From the NCBI GenBank assembly GCA_002709385.1, contig PAQS01000049.1, positions 1 through 39,547 on the forward strand: 39,547 nucleotides of DNA, given 5' to 3'. This DNA is from Waddliaceae bacterium. Lineage in GTDB: Bacteria; Chlamydiota; Chlamydiia; Chlamydiales; GCA-2709385. Positions within the stretch are counted from its first letter, which is position 1, and the number at the start of each line of letters is the position of its first letter. Under the pieces are notes generated by a model. It was not told the origin of the DNA and searched no databases. It saw only the letters and a list, made by a program, of their open reading frames with translations. Shown here piece by piece: positions 17,577 to 26,100 of this stretch. Position numbers and translations under genes: made by a program.

Positions 17577-18171
17577 CGATATCCCCATCTTGTATTGGGC
17601 AACCAAACACAGGTGCTGTTCTTTGAACCGCTTCTCTGTTTTCTAAGTAATTTATAATGCTTTCTTTACCGATAGATGGACCTTCATGTCCACGAGAAGG
17701 AGTGATTCCGCCGGAAAAAATTAAGTTCCTTTTAGAATCAAATAAACGCAGATCACCAGATGTATGTGCCCCCAATTGCAAAGCATTGTGCCCCTTTTCA
17801 TCCCATTCCCATATCGTTGAAGGCATCTGTTTCAAAGTTGTTTCAATGTAATCATGGGACTCCCAATCTGCTTTATCATCTAAATCAGGAATATAAGCGA
17901 ACACAAGTAGTTGTACATCAGTAGAATATTGCTCCATGATTTGACGAAGTTCACGTACTGTAGCACGAGAGCAAGGGCATAAAGGGTGTAAATTCAAAAC
18001 AAGAACAGATTTTCGCTCTTTAGCAGGCCAATGTAAAGATGCAGGCCAGGTTGCAACAGAGTGATCAGCTGAACCTTCCGTTAATCCATATTCTACTAGT
18101 TGATAAAAGCCTAAGGATAAAGAAATACACCAGGCACTTACTAGAAAATATGAGAGGTATTTCTTATGCAT
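17563..18171 (-). CDS. RedB-like membrane-anchored thioredoxin-fold protein
   Basis: A 202-residue protein with one N-terminal signal-anchor helix (YFLVSAWCISLSLGFYQLV) followed by an extracytoplasmic domain. After the strand VLVLNLHPL comes CPCSRATVRELRQIM, the position of the thioredoxin active site but with a C-P-C-S motif in place of CxxC. Later elements fit a thioredoxin core (VQLLVFAYIPDL; LRLFDSKRNLIFSGGITPSRGHEG). This is the family usually annotated RedB, whose role is not well established. Overlap with the histidine kinase suggests it feeds redox or metal information to that sensor. The conserved IFSGGIT strand and the final Cys (FGCPIQ) may also be functional. Confidence 0.75.
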   Translation of the reverse strand: MHKKYLSYFLVSAWCISLSLGFYQLVEYGLTEGSADHSVATWPASLHWPAKERKSVLVLNLHPLCPCSRATVRELRQIMEQYSTDVQLLVFAYIPDLDDKADWESHDYIETTLKQMPSTIWEWDEKGHNALQLGAHTSGDLRLFDSKRNLIFSGGITPSRGHEGPSIGKESIINYLENREAVQRTAPVFGCPIQDGDIDDRI

Positions 18172-18180
18172 TGCAAATTC

Positions 18181-18204
18181 TATTATCTTATTATCTTATT
18201 ATCC
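18181..18204. repeat. Three tandem 8-bp units (tattatct) upstream of the RedB-like gene
   Basis: Units are tattatct, tattatct, tattatcc, starting 10 bp ahead of the minus-strand ATG at 18171. At that distance they span the ribosome site or promoter region of the RedB-kinase operon, so a change in unit number could alter expression. The rest of the 221-bp divergent gap is plain AT-rich sequence. Confidence 0.6.
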
Positions 18205-18392
18205 TCTTTAAACCAGATGAAAAAGAAAGTCTAATAAAATATATCTTGTTTATTTTTAGTATTGTGTGTTCCTTTGGTTTTATTTTACTTTTCAATAATA
18301 GTGTTAATTTGTGATAGGTGAGTTAAGAGTTATTTAGGTTCTTTCGTTTTATGAAATGATTGATATTTTATTTTCTTTAAAGAGAAAAGCTT

Positions 18393-19805
18393 ATGTTACC
18401 GTTAAGTCTGAAACAGTTTGTCAGAAAAAAAGGAAACCAGAGTTTACTAACAGATTTAGCAGCCAGTATGAGTTGTTCTTGGGGAATTTATGATATAGAT
18501 GGAACTTGTTTGATTGATCATGGTTTATCGTCTAATGAAGAAGTGCGAGAAATCAGGTTAAATGAACATCTTTTAGGGCATCTATATGCATCTCAACATG
18601 TTGATGTGATGGAAAGAACTTTGATACGGATGTTGAGCGATACCTATGATAAGAAAAGCCTTGCTAAAGAAGCTCTTACGAATTATCAAGAATTGAACTT
18701 ATTCTATCGTCTTCCCCGAAAAATGCATGATTGCCGCTCTATAGCAGAAGCAGCTCAATTAGCTTTAGATGAAGTTTGTCAGATTATGGGACAGTTTCAC
18801 GCTTCCGTTATGATTGAAAATGCGAGTCATGAATTAGAACTTGTTGCTTCATTGGGTTTTGACTTACCTGAAAAAGCACGAACTTTTTCTAAAAATGAAG
18901 GTGTGGCAGGTCAGGCATTTAGAACTCAAGAGCCACAGGTTATTTATGATATCAAACAGCATTCAACATTTATAGATAACAAATACAATATTCAGTCTTT
19001 GATGTGCGTACCGATTAAGTCTGATGACGCTATGTATGGTGTGATGAATATCAGTTCCAAAGAGAAATGTACTTTTTCTTCTCACGAGTTACAAATGGCT
19101 ATTGCGGTGGCTACACAAACAGCAGCTGTTATTGAGAACTTTGAGTTAGAAAATCAGCGTTTTGAACAAGCACGTATTCGTAACCACTTACAACGTTATG
19201 TAAGTGACCATATTGTTAATAGTATCTTAGATGAAGGGGCTGGGAATATTTTACTTCCTCGAAGACAGGTGGTCTCTTCTTTATTTTCAGATATACGCAA
19301 TTTCACTTCGATTTGTGAAGCTTACGAAGCTGAAAATATCGTTGAAAACTTGAATGTTTATTTTGATAAAATGGTCAAAGTTGTGTTTGAGCATGGTGGA
19401 ACGGTAGATAAATTTGTTGGTGATATGGTGGTTGCGTTTTTCAATGCACCGAGCTCTATGGAAGAGCATCAAGCGACCTCCATTCGAACAGCTATTGCTA
19501 TGCAGCAAGAGCTAAGTGCAATAGAACTGCCATGGATAAGAGAAAATATAAGGATAGGTATAGGGCTAAATACAGGAGCTGCTGTTGTAGGGAATATAGG
19601 TGCAGAAGATCACTGTGATTATACAGCGATAGGTGATACGATCAACACGAGTGCACGTTTGCAAGGGATGGCTGAAGCAGGAGAAATTCTTGTAAGTCAA
19701 GCAATGTATGAATCGTGCCGCGAACAATTTCAATTTAAGGATAAAGGAACGATGGTTGCAAAAGGAAAACTAGAACCTATTCAGGTATACTCGGTAGTCT
19801 ATTAG
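18393..19805 (+). CDS. Class III adenylate cyclase with GAF sensor domain
   Basis: Makes cyclic AMP from ATP. The N-terminal 110 residues are an unassigned helical region. Residues about 120-245 form a GAF domain (EGVAGQAFRTQEPQVIYDI, SLMCVPIKSDDAMYGVMNIS), which binds small ligands. A helical linker (RNHLQRYVSDHIVNSIL) leads to the cyclase domain. Metal-binding aspartates are D300 (SLFSDIRNFTSI) and D344 (DKFVGDMVVAFF). The transition-state Asn/Arg pair is N418/R422 (GDTINTSARLQ). The Lys in DKFVGD and Thr in DYTAIGD fit ATP specificity of the class IIIb type. All catalytic residues are present. It is followed after 11 bp by the receiver gene and is divergent from the kinase operon. No signal peptide; cytosolic. 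Confidence 0.93.
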   Translation: MLPLSLKQFVRKKGNQSLLTDLAASMSCSWGIYDIDGTCLIDHGLSSNEEVREIRLNEHLLGHLYASQHVDVMERTLIRMLSDTYDKKSLAKEALTNYQELNLFYRLPRKMHDCRSIAEAAQLALDEVCQIMGQFHASVMIENASHELELVASLGFDLPEKARTFSKNEGVAGQAFRTQEPQVIYDIKQHSTFIDNKYNIQSLMCVPIKSDDAMYGVMNISSKEKCTFSSHELQMAIAVATQTAAVIENFELENQRFEQARIRNHLQRYVSDHIVNSILDEGAGNILLPRRQVVSSLFSDIRNFTSICEAYEAENIVENLNVYFDKMVKVVFEHGGTVDKFVGDMVVAFFNAPSSMEEHQATSIRTAIAMQQELSAIELPWIRENIRIGIGLNTGAAVVGNIGAEDHCDYTAIGDTINTSARLQGMAEAGEILVSQAMYESCREQFQFKDKGTMVAKGKLEPIQVYSVVY

Positions 19806-19816
19806 TGGAGAAGGAA

Positions 19817-20194
19817 ATGACGCAAAAAATACTGATTGTAGATGATGAAGCACACCTTCGCTATCTTGTAGAGCAGTGTTTAGAAGATTTAGAAGATGAA
19901 GGGGTTGACCTGTTACAGGCAAAAGATGGAGAAGAAGCCCTTGAATGCGCAAAAACAGAGCATCCAAACCTTATCTTTATGGATGTAATGATGCCTAAAT
20001 TAAATGGTCTAGATGCTTGTAGGCACATAAAAAAAGAATGGGGCATGAATTGCAAAGTGATCATTGTTACAGCAAAAGGGCAAATTCTAGAAGAGTGCGA
20101 AAAAGCGGAAATAGGTGCTGATCACCTGATGAGCAAACCGTTTGATCCAGCAGATCTTTTAAATATCGCTAGAGAAGCATTAGAAATGAACTAA
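19817..20194 (+). CDS. Stand-alone response regulator receiver domain
   Basis: A single CheY-like receiver of 125 residues with no output domain. It shows the acidic pair in ILIVDDEAHLRYL, phospho-acceptor D56 (NLIFMDVMMPKLNG), the switch Thr in KVIIVTAKG and the Lys in HLMSKPFDP. The start is the ATG at 19817 with GGAG six bases ahead; a GTG at 19805 would place the ribosome site inside the gene. It is 11 bp behind the cyclase, so the two are co-transcribed. The histidine kinase across the divergent gap is the likely phosphodonor, and the receiver may act on the cyclase by contact. Confidence 0.93.
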   Translation: MTQKILIVDDEAHLRYLVEQCLEDLEDEGVDLLQAKDGEEALECAKTEHPNLIFMDVMMPKLNGLDACRHIKKEWGMNCKVIIVTAKGQILEECEKAEIGADHLMSKPFDPADLLNIAREALEMN

Positions 20195-20203
20195 AAATCT
20201 CTC

Positions 20204-21460
20204 TTATTCTTTCTGTGTACTTAAATGAGGAATAAGAGAAACTTGAATCGCTGCAAGAGCGGGCAGTGAGCAGAAAAGCAACCAGATAAAAAACAAAGGA
20301 TAGCCCATTTGTTCTTGAAGAAACCCTGAAAAAATTCCAGGAAGCATCACTCCTAAAGCCATAAAGCCAGTACACAAGGCGTAGTGGGCTGTTTTCCACT
20401 GACTATTTTCTACAATCTTAAGCATAAAAACCATATACGCACTAAAGCCAAGTCCATAACCAAACTGTTCGACAGAAACGAAAATAGCAATCAACCAAGG
20501 GCTTTGAACTTGATGCAAAGCAAGAGAAACATAAAAGATGTTTGGTAGATTCAAAGCTGCCCATAAAGGAATCAGGGTGCGAACAAGGCCTCTCTTTGCA
20601 ATCCATGCAGAGCCAATAATGCCCCCGCAAAGCATAGCAAGAACACCAAGAAAACCATAGTAAAAGCCAATTTCTCCGTTATGCAAACCAAGCCCTCCAT
20701 TCTGAATAGAATCGAGAAAAAAAGGAGCGCTTAGGCGTAAAAGCTGCGCTTCTCCTAGGCGATATGTAAGGAGAAAAACTAGAGCACCAAAATGGAGTTG
20801 CTCCTGAAAAAAACTTGAAATGATTTTTTTGTAGGGGATTTTTTTTAAATATGTTTTTCGATCACTTTGCGGAAAAGGCATAATGTATCGATGCCAAAGT
20901 GAAGCTAAAAAGAAAAGAACAGCTAAGGCAATAAAAACCCCAGACCAACTTGTACGGTAGTTATAGATTCTCATTAGATAAGCAACAAAAATGAGAATAG
21001 CACCTTGTGCCACAACCATAGAACAGCGATAAGCTGCATTGCGAATACCGACAAATAAAGCCTGTTCTCGCTCATTCAAGCTGAGAATGTAAAAACCATC
21101 AGCAGCAATATCGTGAGTCGCCGAACAAAGAGCGATACCTAGAAAACAGGCTAGACTTAAGGGAAAAAATAGACTTGTTTGTAGTGAAGAAGCTAGTGAA
21201 AGAAGAAGAAGACCTAGTATACCTTGTGTGATCCAAATCCATTGCCGTTTCTTAAAAAAGCCTTCTAGAAAAGGACTCCATAAAGGTTTGAGTACCCAGG
21301 GAATTTGGAGTAGGCTCGTCCAAAACGCAATTTCAGTATTCGAAATGTCGAGGTTCTTATAGAGGATGACAGAGAGTAGCATGACAATAGAATAAGGAAG
21401 ACCTTCTATAAAATAGAGGCTAGGGACAAAATTCCAAGGGTTCTTCGAACGAAGAAGCAT
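20204..21460 (-). CDS. MFS transporter, AmpG-like
   Basis: A polytopic carrier of 418 residues with about 12 membrane helices. The opening NFVPSLYFIEGLPYSIV and the helix-2/3 region LQIPWVLKPLWSPFLE match the AmpG branch (YFxxGLPY; W.LK.LWSP). That branch imports anhydro-muropeptides for peptidoglycan recycling or carries acetyl-CoA/nucleotide-type solutes in eukaryotic relatives. DIAADGFYI in helix 4 is also typical. I take the ATG at 21460; the longer frame begins with TTG. The stop lies 9 bp from the converging receiver gene. Upstream are a G9 tract and a long hairpin repeat, which isolate it from the next gene. Substrate is inferred only from family. Confidence 0.85.
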   Translation of the reverse strand: MLLRSKNPWNFVPSLYFIEGLPYSIVMLLSVILYKNLDISNTEIAFWTSLLQIPWVLKPLWSPFLEGFFKKRQWIWITQGILGLLLLSLASSLQTSLFFPLSLACFLGIALCSATHDIAADGFYILSLNEREQALFVGIRNAAYRCSMVVAQGAILIFVAYLMRIYNYRTSWSGVFIALAVLFFLASLWHRYIMPFPQSDRKTYLKKIPYKKIISSFFQEQLHFGALVFLLTYRLGEAQLLRLSAPFFLDSIQNGGLGLHNGEIGFYYGFLGVLAMLCGGIIGSAWIAKRGLVRTLIPLWAALNLPNIFYVSLALHQVQSPWLIAIFVSVEQFGYGLGFSAYMVFMLKIVENSQWKTAHYALCTGFMALGVMLPGIFSGFLQEQMGYPLFFIWLLFCSLPALAAIQVSLIPHLSTQKE

Positions 21461-21550
21461 GCCAAAACTCAAAATATATTATGATAGCGACATTCTGCTA
21501 TATTAATTTTAGCTTTGCAAGGGATGAATAAGTATTTTTTGTAAGCGCCT

Positions 21551-21559
21551 GGGGGGGGG
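21551..21559. repeat. Homopolymer of nine G upstream of the AmpG-like gene
   Basis: A pure G9 run (C9 on the coding strand) about 90 bp ahead of the minus-strand ATG at 21460, in otherwise AT-rich DNA. Runs of this length slip during replication. It sits where it could change promoter spacing or activator access. Confidence 0.7.
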
Positions 21560-21597
21560 TAAGTAAGTTTAGGTGCCATTGGAGCTTAAAATATAGA

Positions 21598-21668
21598 ACC
21601 ATCGAGGCAGTGAGAGGACACAGAAAAGTCACACAAATCTTTCTCTGCGTTCTCACTTGCTCGGTGGT
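21598..21668. repeat. Long imperfect hairpin, same family as 2055-2129
   Basis: The left arm starts accatcgaggcagtgagag and the right arm ends ctcacttgctcggtggt. Inner cacagaaaag pairs with ctttctctg. It lies 10 bp past the stop of the 468-residue gene (minus) and may end that operon, though no strong T-run follows on the minus strand. The ACCACCGAG-type ends match the hairpin at 2055-2124. Confidence 0.65.
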
Positions 21669-21678
21669 AATACGTGAA

Positions 21679-23085
21679 TTAAGACTGTTCTTGCTTTAAA
21701 AATCTTTGCAAGCGATCAGGTTTTTCACTCATGAATTTCCAAGCATCTTTTGCTTCATGATAGCACAGAGAATAGATTTTTTCGTCTTTTTTAAAGATGA
21801 CTTTAATAAAAGGATTGAAGTTTGTATCGACATTTATTTCTAGATATCCTTCATTATTATTGAGGAAAGGGCGTTCCTCAGAGATACCTTTTGTAAAAAC
21901 TTTCAATCTAGTGTCTCCGACTAGATTCTTTATTTGATTCCGTAGTTCTTCTTGACCTCGGGCATAGCTATTCCATTGAAATCGCTCAAAAAGCTTTCCT
22001 AATTGATTTCTAAGTGATTCTAATGAGGAAAACTCGCGGTATTCGTGAGTGCGAACTCCATTAAGGTCTTCTTGAGCGTAATAAGCTCTTACTTTTTGTG
22101 TGGAGGGATCAACAAGAACAAAGTAGTCTGGTGTTCTATCATTGATAATTAAATCAGCAGTATTACCCCATTTTAATTCAACTCCTAGACGATTGAAAAC
22201 ACAGAACTCGCTTTCTTGGTTTTTTTTCCAATCGTAAACGATGGTAATAGGATTTAAAGCTTCTTGAATTTTTTCCAAAAGATTCATAGAGGAACTAAAA
22301 GGGAGAGCTATTTCTTGAGGAAGCTTTTCTCCTGGTACTTGAACTAATAAGGTATCAATAGTGCCATTATTTTCAATGAGAACCCAATTTAGAGCTGTAG
22401 GATCATTTTTCGTAAAAGAGTACAGCTTATTGCAAGCTGATTGATAATCCTTTTCTACAAGATTTTGCTTTTGTAGAAAATACTCATAATTAGAACGTGT
22501 ATGAGCTCCTATCATATTTTCGATATCTTCGATAGGAACTTTTAAGCAAAAACGTTGGAGTTGATTATATAGAGATAAACTTGTAGATCCTGGCATTTTT
22601 ATGGAGCTGCCAATTTTTGTATTATCGTTGCTACTAGGCCATATAACTAAACTTCCATTGTCTATTTCGTTTAGAGCGTGTGAAAGCGTTTCTTTACTAT
22701 AAATAGAGTAGACATGCTTTCCTTCACTTTGCGCTTGTAACACGGCTTTTGTTATAGGAATAATTTGTTGTGCTAGACGATAGCTTTCATCACTGATAAA
22801 AGGTAACGCAGAAATAGCGTTCTTGATTTTTTCTAGTGTATTGATGCAGAAACTTACATCAGAGGTGTTTCTGATGTATAATTGTCTTATTCGATCTACT
22901 TCTATACGAATATGTGCTCTTAATGCATTTATTTTATATTCAAGCATATGTTCTGTAGAATCATAATAAATAAAGCCAGAAGACATGCCATTTTCTATCT
23001 CATCGCTATCATTCTTTATGATTTTTTGAATCGAATTAGCTTGGTCCAAAATAGATTGAAGTGAATGATCAATTGACATTTCCAT
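21679..23085 (-). CDS. Orphan protein, second gene of a putative effector operon
   Basis: No family recognised in these 468 residues. The N-terminal 130 are helical (DQANSIQKIIKNDSDEIENG; EYKINALRAHIRIEVDRIRQ). The remainder is a mixed alpha/beta series of modules: LNWVLIENNGTIDTLLVQVP ending in SMNLLEKIQEAL; PDYFVLVDPSTQKVRAYY ending in FSSLESLRNQLGKLF; and LEINVDTNFNPFIKVIFKK. Each module, a strand pair followed by a short 'SL..L' helix, echoes the SH2-like segments of the upstream gene, but without the FLVR-type arginine. GAGAG eight bases before the ATG supports the start. It lies 104 bp behind the larger gene on the same strand. No signal peptide. Co-transcription and shared module style suggest the two proteins act together in the host. 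Confidence 0.75.
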   Translation of the reverse strand: MEMSIDHSLQSILDQANSIQKIIKNDSDEIENGMSSGFIYYDSTEHMLEYKINALRAHIRIEVDRIRQLYIRNTSDVSFCINTLEKIKNAISALPFISDESYRLAQQIIPITKAVLQAQSEGKHVYSIYSKETLSHALNEIDNGSLVIWPSSNDNTKIGSSIKMPGSTSLSLYNQLQRFCLKVPIEDIENMIGAHTRSNYEYFLQKQNLVEKDYQSACNKLYSFTKNDPTALNWVLIENNGTIDTLLVQVPGEKLPQEIALPFSSSMNLLEKIQEALNPITIVYDWKKNQESEFCVFNRLGVELKWGNTADLIINDRTPDYFVLVDPSTQKVRAYYAQEDLNGVRTHEYREFSSLESLRNQLGKLFERFQWNSYARGQEELRNQIKNLVGDTRLKVFTKGISEERPFLNNNEGYLEINVDTNFNPFIKVIFKKDEKIYSLCYHEAKDAWKFMSEKPDRLQRFLKQEQS

Positions 23086-23189
23086 GGAGAAAACTCTCGT
23101 TAAATTTTAGATGACAGGCCATTTATTTTAATCAAAAATAGCCTTAAGTAGCGAGAGCTTTCGGTTTTTTGTCTTTGTCTCTAAGAATT

Positions 23190-26100
23190 TTAAGTAGGAA
23201 ACTGTGGAGGGTACATGTTAGCTCGAAATATAGCTTCCAGATCCCCTAAGTCTTCACAGTATACTAGATGACTAAAAAGAAAGCGAAAGACGCGATAGTC
23301 TCTTATATTGGATTCAGGGTGGAAAGAAACAGTAACACTTTGTTCTTCAAGTTGTACGTAAAGATATGACCTTGGAGGTGTACCTTTTTCTTGTATAACA
23401 AAGCGATTGGGAGTTGTAGGGTTAGAGGATTTACGTGCCTGGTATAAATGAGTTTGTGATGAGTCTGACAGCAACCACTGTTGCAATTTTTTGCTTTCGA
23501 ATTGATTGCTAAGGTCATCTAGATTTTTACAACGGTTTAACTCGTTGATTTTAAAACGAACTACAGTGTTGTTGTTTATGCCAGAATCCGGGTGATACTG
23601 CATCACTAAATCATTTCCTTCAATGAAAGCATAAAATGCCGGTATAACTTGTGGAGGTTTTGTTTCAATAACAAAGCGATTGGGAGTTGTAGGGTTAGAG
23701 GATTTACGTGCTCGAAATAGATTGGTTTGTGAAGACTCTTCTAATAACCACTGAGTGAAGTCTCTATGGGGAGGAGGGCTAGGAACTATAGTATTAAGTG
23801 TTTTGTGAAGTTCATCACTAGTCATAATAATGCTGTGTTCTGTATCGTGTAATGAAGTTCCTTTAGGCCACATCCTTATCTGCTCGTTATTTTCAGTTTG
23901 AATCAGGTAACGTTCGATTTCAGCTGAATGATTCACCACCTGTACGAGTTCATACCAAGCAGAATCTAAGGAAGAACGTGTGATGCGGTAATCTCCTTTT
24001 GAAGGCTTGCTACTTAGCCAGTCATCCATTTCAGAAGTATTAGAACAGTAGTTCTGTTTCTCCATATCTTTTCTAAAAGAATTCTGAGGGATTTTTGATA
24101 GGAGAGGAGAATTCTCAAATTCTTCCAGAGAAACCGTTTTTTCGTTGGTTTTTACTGTAACTTTTCCTGTGTTTCTATCCAAAAAAAGCTCTAAACGTCT
24201 ATTGTAATTTGGGGTAAGGTAATAAGTCGTATGAGGTTGATTACCTATTGAAGGAGGCCCAATCACAACTCGATCTTTTCCTTGGAAAAGATCTTTTAAA
24301 GTAAGGGTTGTATTGCTGTTACTAGAAGCGGAAGAGATAGGAATCCTTACACATTCTAATTCCCATTTACGATCTTGAGCAAGCTGATCTTTTTGGTCTT
24401 GTAAACGTAGCAATGCTTGCGGTGAACGGTTTACCTTTTTACTCCAAGCAATTTGATACATTTCTTGATCTGAAAGAGAGCCTCTTGAGGATATACGGGA
24501 CTTGGCTACGAATGACTTATTTGGCTTTCCATTTTCCAAGTTAAAGTCGTCCATAAACTCTTTAAAGTCTCTGTATTGATCTCTTGTGAGGTTAAAACGA
24601 GAAAAGCCTTTCTTGAGCATTGCCCACTGACCCTTAGCGGTACAATCACCCATTTTCTGGGTCTTTTGCACAATAATTGTTTCAAGGGAGTTACGCTGAT
24701 TTTGAGGAATATTTATTAGAGGTACTTGAGCGGAAGGAGAGGTCTTATTCACAAACTCTGCATAATCTCTGTATCCTCCTAAAGCAGCATTTTTAACAAT
24801 TTTAGTGCAAAAATTTTGAAACGAACCCATCTTACTTCTAATATCATTGATAGAAAATTCAATGCTTCCATCCGCTGTTTTACTACCTAATCGTGTTTCA
24901 TTGAACATATGGTCGTTCTCAAGTTGTTCTTGAGTGTTGTCAGCCCCAGCTCCTAAATTAAACAAACTCATGCGCAAAACATTTGTTTTAACTGTACCGT
25001 CTTTTTGAATCACTTTTTCATAACGCAAGGGAACAAAGTGCTGAGAAAAACCGCTCAACCAAGCACCTCGGGCATGGGGAGATGGAGAACTCATAACTCT
25101 TTCTATATCGGCCCTCAGTAGTGCAGTAGCGGCATTGATATAAGCTGTTTGTTGAGGAGAATTCCGCGGCGAACTTTTAATTTTTTTTCTCAAAAGAGTA
25201 GAAAGGTATAAAGTCATGTGTTCTTCTTGCATGACTTGTAGTTTTTCATCAAAATCCTTAGTTAATTTTCCCGTTTCTCTTAAATGCTCTCGATATTCTG
25301 TAAGGCCTTTTAGGAAATGAAACGTAGCAATATGGGATCCAGGACCTTCAGCACTGCGATTTCTTACAGTTGAAGTGGAAAAACTTCGGTCTGCATAACG
25401 AGCATCACCAGAACAAGCAGCAAGAATAGTAAGGCGTGTTTCTTCCGAAGGGTATTCAGTATTTACAATATTTTTATGAAGGTCTTTTAAACCTTTTTTC
25501 ACTTCTTGTGAGGAGATATCTAATGAATCTATTTTAGCAAGAAGAAGAGTTTCAATGTTTTGATCTGAAACACGTGCGTTTTGGGCAGAAGGAGATGTTT
25601 CTTTAGGAAAAGCATCTTTTAGAGCTTGTTCTATATCGGCAAAGCTCTTCCATTGTTTCCATTTTTCAGATTCAAAAGAAAAAACTGGCTTGTCTTTATA
25701 ACGATTTAAGTTTCTCACTTCTACTTTATTATCTTTCAATGTGAGGTATACCCTTAGGTGCTGATCTTCTGTTGATTCCCAAACCAAGGTTTGTGCACGA
25801 CTCTTCGATTTACGAATATTCCATAAATTGGATTGATAGTTTTCTGGATGATTAAGTATTTGATTAAAAAAAGGTTGAGTTGCATCTCTGTTTGATATAG
25901 AAGGAATAGCTATTGAGTTTACTCTTGTTTCTAGAGTGATTTTTTCTGATTCATCCGTTTGTTTATTATTGAAATTCTCAATGCGTTTTCCAAGCTTTAC
26001 AAAAGCTTGGTTTTTTGCTTCATTATTAGTCTCCAATTTATTGAAGATGATTTTTAAATTTGTTGTTTCGGAAAACTCATTTGATTTACCGATAAATTCC

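Noticed and set aside
18039-18314. Plus-strand 91-codon frame across the RedB-like start
   Set aside because: It lies largely within the RedB-like gene and its promoter, has no ribosome site, and its hydrophobic tail comes from AT-rich intergenic DNA.
21679-23085. True SH2 domains in the 468-residue protein
   Set aside because: Module outline is similar, but no FLVR-type arginine is present, so I do not claim phosphotyrosine binding.
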